45,675 nt of DNA from Cyclobacteriaceae bacterium. GTDB taxonomy: Bacteria > Bacteroidota > Bacteroidia > Cytophagales > Cyclobacteriaceae. This document shows, piece after piece, positions 27,210 through 36,161 of the stretch. Within the stretch, counting starts at the first letter, position 1, and every line of letters begins with the position of its first letter. Both the position numbers and the translations under genes were made by a program. The stretch is from assembly GCA_021648745.1 (NCBI GenBank), contig JAKISE010000018.1:1-45675 (forward strand), in the 5' to 3' direction. Under the pieces are notes generated by a model, which worked only from the letters and a program-made list of their open reading frames with translations, made no database searches and had not been told where the DNA came from.

Positions 27210-28310
27210 TTAATTATAATAACTGATTGGATTAGTGTCTATTTCTGACAAATTGAGTGCAAAACTAGAGAATTTTTTGCTTAAAATATCATATAGTAAA
27301 TCTTTTGTGGCCACTTCACTTTCATAATGTCCGATATCGCATATCATGAGCTTATTTTCTGCATCAAAAAACTCATGATACTTAAAATCGGCCGATATAT
27401 ACGCATCTGCATGTGCACGAATAGCATTGGGTAATAAAAAGCTGCCAGACCCACCACAAATGGCTACGGTTTTAACTTTTCCAATATATTCTTTCGTAAA
27501 CTTTATCATAGAAAGGTTTAGCTGTTGCTTTACATGCGATAAAAACTCCTCTTTAGATAAACTGGTTTTAAGCGTTCCAATAATTCCTGCACCTATGTGT
27601 TGGTTGGTATTGTTTAGCTCAGTTATAAAGTGGGCAATTTCTTCATAGGGGTGTGAAGCTTTCATTGCTTCTATCACCCCCTTTACTTTATGGGCAGGAA
27701 ACAAAACTTCTACTCTAGTTTCTTCTACTTGTTCTGCATTTCCTGCAGAACCAATACTTGGGGTTGCCGTTTCATTGGGCGTGAAACTGCCAGTGCCATC
27801 AGAAGTGAAACTGCAATTCGAATAATTGCCAATATTGCCTGCACCAGCAGAATAAAGTGATTTTAATACCTTCTCCTTGCTAGCTTTTGGCACAAAGCAT
27901 ACTAGTTTGTTTAATGTAGTTGATTTTGGGCTTAAAATCGATAGGTTTTCAAGCTCAAGATGTTGCGCAAATTGGAAATTTACCCCGGTAAGTATGTTAT
28001 CAAGATTTGTATGAATTGCGTAGATGGCAATATCGTTTTTAATGGCACGTATAACGGTGCGTTCTACATAGGTTTTACCAGTAATTTTTTTCAGTCCTGA
28101 AAATATGATAGGATGGTGCGTAACGATTAAATTGCATTTTCTATTTATTGCCTCCTTAACAACTTCTTCGGTACAATCTAGGGTAATAAGTACACCAGAA
28201 ACTAAATCTTCTTCAGAGCCAGTTAATAATCCGCAGTTGTCATACTGTTCTTGATAAGCTAGCGGTGCAATTGTTTCTAAATAGTTAATTACATCTTTTA
28301 TTTTAGTCAT
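27210..28310 (-). CDS. Nif3-like dinuclear metal centre protein
   Basis: 366 residues. It has the Nif3/YqfO family pattern: DNCGLLTG near the start, VTHHPIIFSGLKK with the metal-binding His pair, AIHTNLDN, then an inserted PII-like domain (about 125-225, ending ASHPYEEIAHFI), and CGGSGSF with IGHYESE near the C-terminus, which supplies the other metal ligands. The longer length with insert is the YqfO form. Family members form hexameric rings with a two-metal site; GTP cyclohydrolase IB activity was once proposed but is not accepted for all. It is divergent from lpxK and co-transcribed with the zinc-ribbon gene downstream. Confidence 0.94.
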   Translation of the reverse strand: MTKIKDVINYLETIAPLAYQEQYDNCGLLTGSEEDLVSGVLITLDCTEEVVKEAINRKCNLIVTHHPIIFSGLKKITGKTYVERTVIRAIKNDIAIYAIHTNLDNILTGVNFQFAQHLELENLSILSPKSTTLNKLVCFVPKASKEKVLKSLYSAGAGNIGNYSNCSFTSDGTGSFTPNETATPSIGSAGNAEQVEETRVEVLFPAHKVKGVIEAMKASHPYEEIAHFITELNNTNQHIGAGIIGTLKTSLSKEEFLSHVKQQLNLSMIKFTKEYIGKVKTVAICGGSGSFLLPNAIRAHADAYISADFKYHEFFDAENKLMICDIGHYESEVATKDLLYDILSKKFSSFALNLSEIDTNPISYYN

Positions 28311-28391
28311 ATTTGTAGCCTCAAATTGTAAAGATGTAAAGTTAGCATTTTGCAGTTGAGGATAAAGCTACTGTTTACTTATTCGTATAAA

Positions 28392-29450
28392 ATGAATTTT
28401 CGTGCGGTAATATTATATCCACTCACTATTATTTACACCTTGATTACAACGTTTCGTAATCATTTATTTAATATTAATTATAGCCGAAGCTTTAATTATG
28501 ATATTATGACGATTAGCGTTGGCAACTTGTCGGTTGGAGGTACGGGAAAAACACCCATGGTGGAGTACTTAATTCGTTTGTTAAAAACGCAGTACTCTAT
28601 TGCAACGCTCAGTAGAGGTTATAAGCGTAAGTCGAAGGGTTTTTTAATTGCCAATGACCAGTCGACTGTGCAAGATTTAGGCGATGAGCCTTACCAGTTT
28701 CATACTAAATTTAATAATGAAATTACGGTTGCCGTTGGAGAAAATCGATCTCTGGCAATTCCAAAAATATTAATGGAGCACGCAGAAACTCAGGTGATAT
28801 TATTAGACGATGCTTATCAGCATAGAACTGTTACGCCTGATTTTAATTTGCTATTATCTCAATATTCTTCGCCCTTCTTTAATGATTATGTACTACCCTC
28901 GGGCTATCTGCGTGAAACTAGGAGTGGAGCCAAAAGAGCCGATGCCATTTTAATAACAAAATGTCCGTTAGATCTGGTTGTTTCAGAAAGAAAGGAGACA
29001 ATTGACTCTATAAAAAAATACGCAACTCCTGACATACCCATTTTCTTCTCAGCTATTAATTACGGCATGCCAATCGCTTTTTCCCCTGGGTATAAATTTT
29101 CAGGAAACGTAGTGCTTTTTGCCGGCTTAGCTAATATAAGACCCTTGGAAGAGTATGTATCAAATTCTTTTAATCTACTCGAAGTGGTCTCGTATAAAGA
29201 TCATTACGATTATAAGTTAAACGACTTAAAAGAGCTCTTAGCCAAAGCTAAAGAGCATAATGCTCAATTAATTACTACGGAAAAAGATATTGTTAAAATA
29301 CGATCAAATCAACTATTTAACTCTTCTGAAGAGATAGGTTTGTTCTATCTGCCAATTTCGGTTCAATTTTTGTTTCAAGAGGAGGAGCGTTTTAATTCGC
29401 TTGTTCAGGAGGCTATCGTAAGTAAGTATGAAAAGGAAGAAGCAAGTTAA
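28392..29450 (+). CDS. lpxK: Tetraacyldisaccharide 4'-kinase
   Basis: 352 residues from ATG 28392 (MNFRAVILYPL). An upstream in-frame start at 28350 would add 14 residues that do not fit the family. LpxK phosphorylates the lipid A disaccharide to give lipid IVA at the inner membrane. The N-terminal helix and ISVGNLSVGGTGKTP (Walker A), then ATLSRGYKRKSKGF, DLGDEPYQF, ILLDDAYQH (catalytic Asp region) and LITTEKDIVKI match the family in order. It is the first gene of a plus-strand pair with the porin 38 bases downstream, which fits an outer-membrane biogenesis context. Confidence 0.95.
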   Translation: MNFRAVILYPLTIIYTLITTFRNHLFNINYSRSFNYDIMTISVGNLSVGGTGKTPMVEYLIRLLKTQYSIATLSRGYKRKSKGFLIANDQSTVQDLGDEPYQFHTKFNNEITVAVGENRSLAIPKILMEHAETQVILLDDAYQHRTVTPDFNLLLSQYSSPFFNDYVLPSGYLRETRSGAKRADAILITKCPLDLVVSERKETIDSIKKYATPDIPIFFSAINYGMPIAFSPGYKFSGNVVLFAGLANIRPLEEYVSNSFNLLEVVSYKDHYDYKLNDLKELLAKAKEHNAQLITTEKDIVKIRSNQLFNSSEEIGLFYLPISVQFLFQEEERFNSLVQEAIVSKYEKEEAS

Positions 29451-29488
29451 GGAGCATGAACTTTAGGCAGGTTAGTAGTTAATTTTGT

Positions 29489-31348
29489 ATGGTGATAAGG
29501 ATAATTTTTATTTTGTTTTTTGGTATTTCTGCTTTGGTAGTTCAAGCTCAAATTTTGGACGATAGTACTAAATTAGTGTATGGCCCCAATACCACTAAAT
29601 ATATTAAAGAAGACAATGTTTTATACAACGATTTAACGTTTACTGTAATAGATACAAGCTCCATTAATTCGCACCGCTGGAGCATGCCAGAAAAGACCGA
29701 ATATCGCATGCAAGATTTAGGGGTGTCAGGTACAGCAATTCGTCCTATATTTTACCAAGTTCCCTCTTTAATTGGTGCTCGCTCTGGCTACTCTGCTTAT
29801 GTGCCCTATTATAAATCAATTCACGATTTTAGGTATTACGATACTAAATCTCCCTATTCAAGGATTGGTGCTGCCCTTGGTGGCCGAAATAGAACCTATG
29901 TAGATGTTGGCTTTAATAGAAGCGACAGTTCTAATTTTAATATCGGGCTCGATTATTTCAATACTAATTCTGATAAGCAATTAAGCACCAAAGGTAGAAA
30001 CGATCGCTTGGTGAGAAATGAAGGATTCGATGCCTATTTGGTTTATTTTACACCCAACAGAAAATACCTCGTCATGGGTAATTTTTCTCGTATGAAAACA
30101 AAGGCTGCTGAGCAAGGTGGTATAGACATCTCAAAATCGCCCGATGGATATTTTGATAGAAATGCGAATGTCTTTCTCGAAAATTCTAACAGTGAATATT
30201 TGAAAAGAACTTACCACCTTTATCATCAATATTCAGTGAATAAAGGGTTGCAGGCGTATCAAATATTAGATCGCTCGTACGATAAAACCAATTTTTTTAA
30301 TAGCGATCTTACTGGAGACCTAAGCTACTTCGATACCACCTACTTTAGTAATACAGCCACAAACGATTCTACCATTTTCGAAACTTTTAGTGTTGAAAAT
30401 GGAATAAAGGGAGACATTGGTCCTCTGTTTTACTCGGCACATTATCGGTATAGAATTTACACTTTTACCTATGGGGCAGGAGAATCTGACACTTTAAATT
30501 TTAAAAACACGAAGCCTGCCCAAGATGGCATTGAGCATTACATTGGCGGTAGAATTCGATATGATTTTACCCCTGAGTACCAATTATACGGAGGGATAGA
30601 TTTTAACCTAAATGGGAATCAAAAACTTTGGGGAAAGGTGAAATTTAAAGGGGTGGAGGGCAACTTCGTAACCCAGCAATACGAGGCTTCTTTTATGGAA
30701 AGAGCCTATTTAGGCAATAATGATTATTGGGTAAATGATTTTAAAACCATTAAGGCTATACAAATAGATGGAAGCTATACCCATAAATTAAAGGGTAATA
30801 CTTCGTTTTTAAAGCCAATGTTAACTTTTAGCTCATTTACCGACTACGTTTATTATAATAAAGAGGCCAAGCCAGTGCAGCTAACTGGAACCAATACCAT
30901 TTTAACAGCTGGAGCCAAGTTCTTAATTAACCCCGTACGCAATCTTTTTATAGAGGGAGAAGGGCTTTACTCCACGGTTGGAGGCGATAGCACCCAGGCA
31001 TTTCCGTTGCCCGAAATTATGGTGAACTTAAATATTTATCTGCACGGCATTAATTTTGGCGGAAATTTAGATTGGCAAATTGGCATAGATAACCACTGGA
31101 AATCAGATTACTTTGCCCCAGATTACCGCGTGTCTACTAACCAGTTTATTATTCAAGATACCTTCAATGTGGAGGCTTTTCTTATATCTGATTTTTACGT
31201 GAATGTTAAACTAGGGCACGCATTTGTTTTCTTTAAATTTAATAATATAATCGATGCGTTTACAGGTGAAACCTACTTTGCAGCTCCTAATTATGTGGGC
31301 AAGCGTAGTTTAGTTGATTACGGCTTTTTTTGGATGTTCTTTGATTAA
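29489..31348 (+). CDS. Putative outer-membrane porin (Bacteroidota family)
   Basis: 619 residues with a signal peptide (about 1-20, ending VQAQ). The mature protein has regular amphipathic strands throughout, many aromatic girdle residues, and ends in an aromatic C-terminus (FFWMFFD) as outer-membrane barrels do. The late stretch DTFNVEAFLISDFYVNV...FKFNNIIDAF is characteristic of the Bacteroidota family annotated as putative porin. Substrate unknown. A TAATTTTG box (29480-29487) just before the ATG resembles a Bacteroidota -7 element, but no -33 box is seen, so transcription may come from lpxK. Confidence 0.88.
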   Translation: MVIRIIFILFFGISALVVQAQILDDSTKLVYGPNTTKYIKEDNVLYNDLTFTVIDTSSINSHRWSMPEKTEYRMQDLGVSGTAIRPIFYQVPSLIGARSGYSAYVPYYKSIHDFRYYDTKSPYSRIGAALGGRNRTYVDVGFNRSDSSNFNIGLDYFNTNSDKQLSTKGRNDRLVRNEGFDAYLVYFTPNRKYLVMGNFSRMKTKAAEQGGIDISKSPDGYFDRNANVFLENSNSEYLKRTYHLYHQYSVNKGLQAYQILDRSYDKTNFFNSDLTGDLSYFDTTYFSNTATNDSTIFETFSVENGIKGDIGPLFYSAHYRYRIYTFTYGAGESDTLNFKNTKPAQDGIEHYIGGRIRYDFTPEYQLYGGIDFNLNGNQKLWGKVKFKGVEGNFVTQQYEASFMERAYLGNNDYWVNDFKTIKAIQIDGSYTHKLKGNTSFLKPMLTFSSFTDYVYYNKEAKPVQLTGTNTILTAGAKFLINPVRNLFIEGEGLYSTVGGDSTQAFPLPEIMVNLNIYLHGINFGGNLDWQIGIDNHWKSDYFAPDYRVSTNQFIIQDTFNVEAFLISDFYVNVKLGHAFVFFKFNNIIDAFTGETYFAAPNYVGKRSLVDYGFFWMFFD

Positions 31349-31369
31349 GGAATAGTAGAGGATGATTGA

Positions 31370-31489
31370 CTATTCAATCCAAAGTCGTTGAAATGCTGCC
31401 CAATTATCTTTCCAATCATATACAGTAGCAATGGCAGGCGCTGCAAGCACACCTAAAAGGAGGGATTTAGTATCTCGGTTCTTCCTTTT
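31370..31489 (-). pseudogene. Remnant of a minus-strand protein C-terminus
   Basis: Within the 407-base gap between the porin and the accessory cassette, a minus-strand frame is open for 39 codons and ends with TAG at 31370-31372. It reads SLLLGVLAAPAIATVYDW followed by KDNWAAFQRLWIE, protein-like in composition, but has no start codon of its own and a stop just upstream (31490-31492). I do not recognise the family. It could be the tail of a decayed gene or a chance frame. The rest of the gap (31500-31755) holds an operator-like palindrome and AT-rich sequence. Confidence 0.3.
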
Positions 31490-31628
31490 TTATTTTTTCA
31501 GGTTGACTAAAAATTTGTCCTTTTTTAGGATGGGACAGATAATGCTATTGATGCCAAAATAGATTTATACACTATGGATGCTTTATAAAACACAAAACAT
31601 TCACAAAATAATAATAAATAGCATTGAA

Positions 31629-31648
31629 AATACCTAAAATTAGGTATT
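31629..31648. promoter_or_regulatory. Perfect 20-base palindrome, operator candidate
   Basis: AATACCTAAAATTAGGTATT reads the same on both strands (nine pairs around a two-base centre). It lies 108 bases upstream of the first gene of the accessory cassette and has the size of a dimeric repressor site. No matching second copy was noticed and no regulator gene is adjacent, so this is only a candidate. Confidence 0.35.
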
Positions 31649-31755
31649 GCTCCTTAAGCCCAGCTTTTGCATTTTTAATGTTTTAAGCTAATAGGTTTAC
31701 CCTGTTATTTTTTTAGTACGAGTTGTAAACAAACGATCACTATAAAAAATGAAGT

Positions 31756-32388
31756 ATGGGTGCCTTATTCGAAATAAAGCTAAAATCGATTCTGGTAAAG
31801 GAAAATGGTAAAATTAACCCTAAAGAAGAAGGAGTTAATGCCTTTGCTATCACCCTTTTTTTGCCCCGAGAAGGCGTACCATCGGTGGCTTCGGTGCGTT
31901 CCTTAAAATTAATGGACAAAGAAACGTTTAGCTTAAACGACAACGACCATCTTAAAGAGCGCTTTTTACTAAAAGAACTTATAAAAGGCCACGCATTTTT
32001 AGAAGTAGAAGTAACAGCGGTAGATAAACTATCGAAACTCCAAAAAACCATATTCAAAATTTTTCGAACAGGGTTTTCTGCTGTTATAAGTGCCATTCCC
32101 GGCATTGGCGACATTATTACCGGTTTAGTAAAAATGGGCACCGATTCTTTTTTCGAAACCTTAGATACCTCTGTAAAAGACAAAGTTAAAATTATTGGCA
32201 AAGGCAGGTTGTTATTAAACGAATCTACCACCAGTGGAGATTTTGAAATTGTACTTGAAACGCCAAAACAAATAAAAATAGAAAAGTGGTTTTTAGATAA
32301 TGAAGGACAGTCGTATTCCAAAAAAATAATACTACCAAAAAAATACCCAAATGGTACCGTGGTACTAAGCATCGAAAAAATTAACTAA
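31756..32388 (+). CDS. Hypothetical protein, first gene of accessory cassette
   Basis: 210 residues, no signal peptide. The N-terminal 95 residues look like a beta-sandwich (alternating strands such as FEIKLKSILVKE, AFAITLFLPREG, HAFLEVEVTAV). A hydrophobic segment at about 104-125 (FRTGFSAVISAIPGIGDIIT) could enter a membrane. A second beta-rich part follows (DFEIVLET, NGTVVLSIEKIN). No family recognised. A 210-codon frame on the opposite strand covers nearly the same bases; I prefer this one because the next gene begins 5 bases after it on the same strand. Confidence 0.7.
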   Translation: MGALFEIKLKSILVKENGKINPKEEGVNAFAITLFLPREGVPSVASVRSLKLMDKETFSLNDNDHLKERFLLKELIKGHAFLEVEVTAVDKLSKLQKTIFKIFRTGFSAVISAIPGIGDIITGLVKMGTDSFFETLDTSVKDKVKIIGKGRLLLNESTTSGDFEIVLETPKQIKIEKWFLDNEGQSYSKKIILPKKYPNGTVVLSIEKIN

Positions 32389-32393
32389 ATAAT

Positions 32394-32834
32394 ATGGAAG
32401 AAGCAGAAATAATAATATCCGCAATTTTTAAAGTAGCCATTATCTCCATTTTAATAGAAAGAGCCTTATCTGTTCTATTTGAGTCTAGGCTTTTTATTGA
32501 TAAAACCAATGAAAAAATAGAAACAAATGTGGATAAACGAGCTGATGGCGTGCTAGAAGTTACCGAAACCATTGTGCCACCAAAAGGAAGAGGCATGAAA
32601 GAGGGCATTGCACTAGCAGTTTCAATTGGAGTAGCCTGCTACTACCAATTAGATATTATTAAAGACATTTACGGCAGCCCCAACCATTATAAGTGGATTG
32701 GCTATGTCATAACAGGCGGCATAATTGCTGGTGGCACCAAAGGCTCGGTTAAGCTTTTTAGAGATGTTTTTAATATTATGAGCACCGCCCAACGTGAAAA
32801 AATGAAGCTCAAAAAACAAATAGGAAATAATTAA
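32394..32834 (+). CDS. Small multi-pass membrane protein of unknown family
   Basis: 146 residues with three likely membrane helices (about 6-25, 70-88 and 99-115), a charged loop between the first two (SRLFIDKTNEKIETNVDKR) and a basic C-terminal tail. The glycine-rich third helix (YVITGGIIAGGTKG) resembles pore- or holin-like segments, but no family can be named. It lies 5 bases after the preceding gene and 37 bases before the next, in a same-strand cassette with hydrolases, so a membrane-acting part is a possible role (inference). Confidence 0.75.
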   Translation: MEEAEIIISAIFKVAIISILIERALSVLFESRLFIDKTNEKIETNVDKRADGVLEVTETIVPPKGRGMKEGIALAVSIGVACYYQLDIIKDIYGSPNHYKWIGYVITGGIIAGGTKGSVKLFRDVFNIMSTAQREKMKLKKQIGNN

Positions 32835-32871
32835 TAAAATACTAAACAAAAATAAACCAACACTAAGTACA

Positions 32872-33822
32872 ATGAAAAAAGCGATAACACTATTTACGTT
32901 AACACTATTATTAACAAACCCTATTTTGGCCCAGACGAGTGAAATAAATACAGTTCTTGGCAAAATCGAGAATGGTTTTCTTGGAAATAAAATCATCATA
33001 TCAATGCCTGATGAAGGCATCGAATACAACATTTTTGTTGATAAAAATGGCAATGTTGCATTTTACGACCACGTGAGAAAGTTTCCTGTAAAACTCATTA
33101 TCAATGGTAACATGTATGAATTATTAGTTGATTATGACGTTTTTGTAAAGTCCAAAATGGAGGAAGAAGATAAAGCCGCAAATGAGTCCATGTTGCTTAA
33201 CCTGGCTATGGTGGATGGAACCTTTGGTAGTGCAATATTTGATGAATCAACTATTTTGTCAAATAAATTAATACTTATCGATAATAATGAGATGAACATG
33301 AAATATGAAATAATACATTCAAACTATCAATTAATTTCTGTGATATTAGGAAGTACATGGGATAAAGAAGATGATTTTACAAAGTTAGAATATAGCTATG
33401 AGTTGTGGGACTGGGCCATCGGGAAAGATATATTATCAATGATTCCATCATATATTGGAATCATTGAATCCAACTATGATAAGAATCCTCTTGAATTTAG
33501 CTGGAATGAATTTATCTTCTCAGAAGATAACAAAGTAATTCGAGCCAAAACATTTGATTACTCTAATCGCTATGGCCAATATGAGTGGGACGGCAACGTA
33601 GTCGAAATTGGTGCTTCTACAATGAAAAAAATCAAGGTAACTAATGAAAATGTGGGCAATTCGTTATTTAAAAATCGAAGAATTGAGCATACACAAAAAC
33701 ACACAATTATGAGAGGTATTGATCGCGGTTCTGATATGGTAATTACCTATAAGTCAAATGGCGATATAGTCTTGTACGGAAGATCTTTAAAAAAAACAAT
33801 TAACCAAAAACAACCCCTATGA
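32872..33822 (+). CDS. Secreted protein of unknown family
   Basis: 316 residues with a clear signal peptide (MKKAITLFTLTLLLTNPILAQ). The mature protein is mixed alpha/beta with no recognised motif. Features seen are DKNGNVAFYDHVRKFPVK near residue 60, an acidic middle, and KIKVTNENVGNSLFKNRR near the end. Its stop overlaps the hydrolase start by ATGA, so the two are translated together. No lipobox and no T9SS sorting domain, so it is probably periplasmic. Confidence 0.75.
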   Translation: MKKAITLFTLTLLLTNPILAQTSEINTVLGKIENGFLGNKIIISMPDEGIEYNIFVDKNGNVAFYDHVRKFPVKLIINGNMYELLVDYDVFVKSKMEEEDKAANESMLLNLAMVDGTFGSAIFDESTILSNKLILIDNNEMNMKYEIIHSNYQLISVILGSTWDKEDDFTKLEYSYELWDWAIGKDILSMIPSYIGIIESNYDKNPLEFSWNEFIFSEDNKVIRAKTFDYSNRYGQYEWDGNVVEIGASTMKKIKVTNENVGNSLFKNRRIEHTQKHTIMRGIDRGSDMVITYKSNGDIVLYGRSLKKTINQKQPL

Positions 33823-34823
33823 ACTTCTTTATAACCAACCGAGAAATAATACAGCCTGATGACGGCTCACCGGAATACATCCGCGAAGATGGACGTGAAC
33901 GTGGCGGTGAAAACCTGCGCTTTGGCACCTATGATTTAGCCTCCAAAGATTTCACCTTATACTCAGAACCCGACAAGGACGCAGATATGCAATATAACGG
34001 CCTCAAACTGAAAAAGGAGCAAACCCTTAAAGGCTCAGCTCGGTTTTTTAAATCAATATACGGCCAGTTGACACAGTCTGATAGAACCGATGTGCTGTTC
34101 TTTATCCATGGGTTTAATACTAATTTAGATGATGTACGCACAGCTTTTAAAACTTTAAACCAAAAGTATGTTGTGGCAGGCTCACCTATAAAGCATATCA
34201 TAATTTTTACTTGGCCGGGGCGTTCACCAAAAATTCCCTTACATTACCGCGATGATGCCAAAGATGCCAAAACATCTGGCGAAGCTCTTGCCCGAAGTTT
34301 CGAAAAAGTTATGATATTTCTTAATCAGTTTTTAGCCAAAGGACAAAATAAACCATGTGGGCAGCATATTCATTTAATGGTGCATTCAATGGGGCATAGG
34401 GTAGTTAAAAATATGCTCTTGGAGTTAGAAAGAAAGCAACTACCTAAGCCCATGATTTTTAAAGAAATACTACTGATGGCAGCCGATACCCATTACGATG
34501 TGTTTACTAATAGTTATCAAGATTTAATTGATTTGGGAGAGCGTATCCATATTTATTATCATAATAAAGACCAGGTGCTATGGATATCCAAATACACCAA
34601 AAACTTTAGCAACCGCCTTGGGCGCAACGGTCGTAAAATCAAAGACCCCAAGCTTGCTTATATACTTGAAGTTGACTGCACCAAAGTAAAAGACGACCCC
34701 GAATATGGTTTAATGATCGATGAAGGTAACCATTGGTATTATTACTCTGCTACAACTGTAGTAAACGATGTAATAGAGGTGCTGTTGCATAATAACACAG
34801 AATTGACAACCAGAACCCTATAA
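33819..34823 (+). CDS. DUF900-type alpha/beta hydrolase
   Basis: 334 residues, no signal peptide. The core shows VLFFIHGFNTNLDDV (93-107, oxyanion-loop HGFN), HIIIFTWPGRSP (126-137), and the nucleophile elbow HSMGHRVV with Ser 190 (His replaces the first Gly of GxSxG, normal for DUF900). AADTHYDVF supplies the probable acid (Asp 223), and NHWYYYS near residue 312 the catalytic His. Family members are presumed esterases or lipases with unknown substrates. Coupled by ATGA to the secreted protein upstream and 2 bases from the subtilase downstream. The triad looks complete. Confidence 0.85.
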   Translation: MNFFITNREIIQPDDGSPEYIREDGRERGGENLRFGTYDLASKDFTLYSEPDKDADMQYNGLKLKKEQTLKGSARFFKSIYGQLTQSDRTDVLFFIHGFNTNLDDVRTAFKTLNQKYVVAGSPIKHIIIFTWPGRSPKIPLHYRDDAKDAKTSGEALARSFEKVMIFLNQFLAKGQNKPCGQHIHLMVHSMGHRVVKNMLLELERKQLPKPMIFKEILLMAADTHYDVFTNSYQDLIDLGERIHIYYHNKDQVLWISKYTKNFSNRLGRNGRKIKDPKLAYILEVDCTKVKDDPEYGLMIDEGNHWYYYSATTVVNDVIEVLLHNNTELTTRTL

Positions 34824-34825
34824 GC

Positions 34826-36151
34826 ATGGCTACTTGCGGCAAAAAGCAACTGAGTAAAATAAAACCTGATGAGGCTAATACCCATCTCCCTAAAAACAAG
34901 GATGGTTTATTGGATATGCAATGGAACCATAATGCCGTAAAAGCCAAAGAAGCCTTAGCTATTTGTAAGGCAAAATATTCTGCAAATTTTGAAGAGGAAG
35001 CTAAAAAAATAGTCGTTGTTCAATTAGATACCGGCTGGAGCAGCCACCCAGCAGTATACACCAATAAAAACTACCTAACCAACCAATCTGTAAACTATGT
35101 AAACAACGAAACAGACTTTACAGGCCAAGACCTACTTTGTAATGGTTTTGGAGGTTTGGATACAGGCCACGGCACCTCTACTACCTTTACGGTAATGGGC
35201 AAATCTGCCACCAAGCGGTATATGAATCCGCTAACCGAAAATAGAAAAAAGGTATCTATAAATTTTGATACGCAATATAACCAAGGCTTATTTCCGTATG
35301 TAACCTTTATACCGGTGCGAATTCATAGGCATACCGTATTTAATTTAAAAAATAAACTAGACCCTCATATTGCCTTTTTTAACGGGGTAAAATATGCCCT
35401 CAGTAAAGGTGCAGATATAATTTCGCTCTGTATGGGTGGCGACCTATTTGATAGAGATAAGCGAATAATGATAGAAGCCGCTTCTAAATTGGCTTACGAT
35501 AATGGCGCATTGCTTATATGTGCAGCTGGTAATGGCAAAGCAGCAAAAAAAATGGTAGGTGTAGTAAAACCAGCTGAATTTCCATTTACCATAGCGGTTG
35601 GAGGGGTTGAACCCCTTGCTTGGGTCGATAAAAAGGATGAAAGCAATAAAGAACAACGCATTATACCCTGGGGAAAAGGCGTTTGTGGTCCACAAGTAGA
35701 TATTAGCGCCCCTGCCAAATTTGTATTTACTTCTCTTAAGCTAGAAAATAAAGATGTATTTAAACTAGGCCATGGTACCTCGCAAGCTACTATGCACGTG
35801 GTAGCAGCCGCTTGTATGTGGTTATTGGTTAATAAACAAGAGCTAGCACAGCCGTGGTTTACCAGCAAAAAGCAACGTATTGTAGAGGCTTTTCGGTGGG
35901 CGTTACGGGCTAGTAAACAATTGCCGCTCTATTGGAAGGCTCCCGGAAAAGCCCTAAACAGCGGCATCTTAGATATGGAGAATCTACTCTTAGCAAATTT
36001 TTCACCTAATAAATTTATGGAAGACCCTGTGCCCTATTTTGATGTAACTAAAGACGACATGAAAAAACTTAGAGCCAACGACCATGCCGAGTACAAAGCT
36101 TATCTAAAAAAGTTTAGAAGGTATTTTAAAGAGAATGTGGGTTTCAACTAA
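34826..36151 (+). CDS. Subtilisin-like serine protease (S8), apparently cytoplasmic
   Basis: 441 residues. Triad and oxyanion residues are all visible: VVQLDTGW (Asp 68), DTGHGTST (His 115), ICAAGNGKA (Asn 236) and GHGTSQATMHV (Ser 319). No signal peptide and no obvious propeptide beyond about 55 residues, which is unusual for the family and suggests action inside the cell. The serine motif reads GTSQATMH rather than the usual GTSMAAPH, and an extra 40-residue segment lies between His and the LCMGG strand. It sits 2 bases after the DUF900 hydrolase. In bacteria, subtilases without export signals occur in conflict and programmed-death systems as well as in maturation roles; which applies is unknown. 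Confidence 0.9.
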   Translation: MATCGKKQLSKIKPDEANTHLPKNKDGLLDMQWNHNAVKAKEALAICKAKYSANFEEEAKKIVVVQLDTGWSSHPAVYTNKNYLTNQSVNYVNNETDFTGQDLLCNGFGGLDTGHGTSTTFTVMGKSATKRYMNPLTENRKKVSINFDTQYNQGLFPYVTFIPVRIHRHTVFNLKNKLDPHIAFFNGVKYALSKGADIISLCMGGDLFDRDKRIMIEAASKLAYDNGALLICAAGNGKAAKKMVGVVKPAEFPFTIAVGGVEPLAWVDKKDESNKEQRIIPWGKGVCGPQVDISAPAKFVFTSLKLENKDVFKLGHGTSQATMHVVAAACMWLLVNKQELAQPWFTSKKQRIVEAFRWALRASKQLPLYWKAPGKALNSGILDMENLLLANFSPNKFMEDPVPYFDVTKDDMKKLRANDHAEYKAYLKKFRRYFKENVGFN

Positions 36152-36161
36152 AAGATAGAAA

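Noticed and set aside
31740..32372. 210-codon minus-strand frame opposite the first cassette gene
   Set aside because: It is rich in Ser, Phe and Leu like a shadow frame, and the plus-strand frame has operon-like spacing to the next gene.
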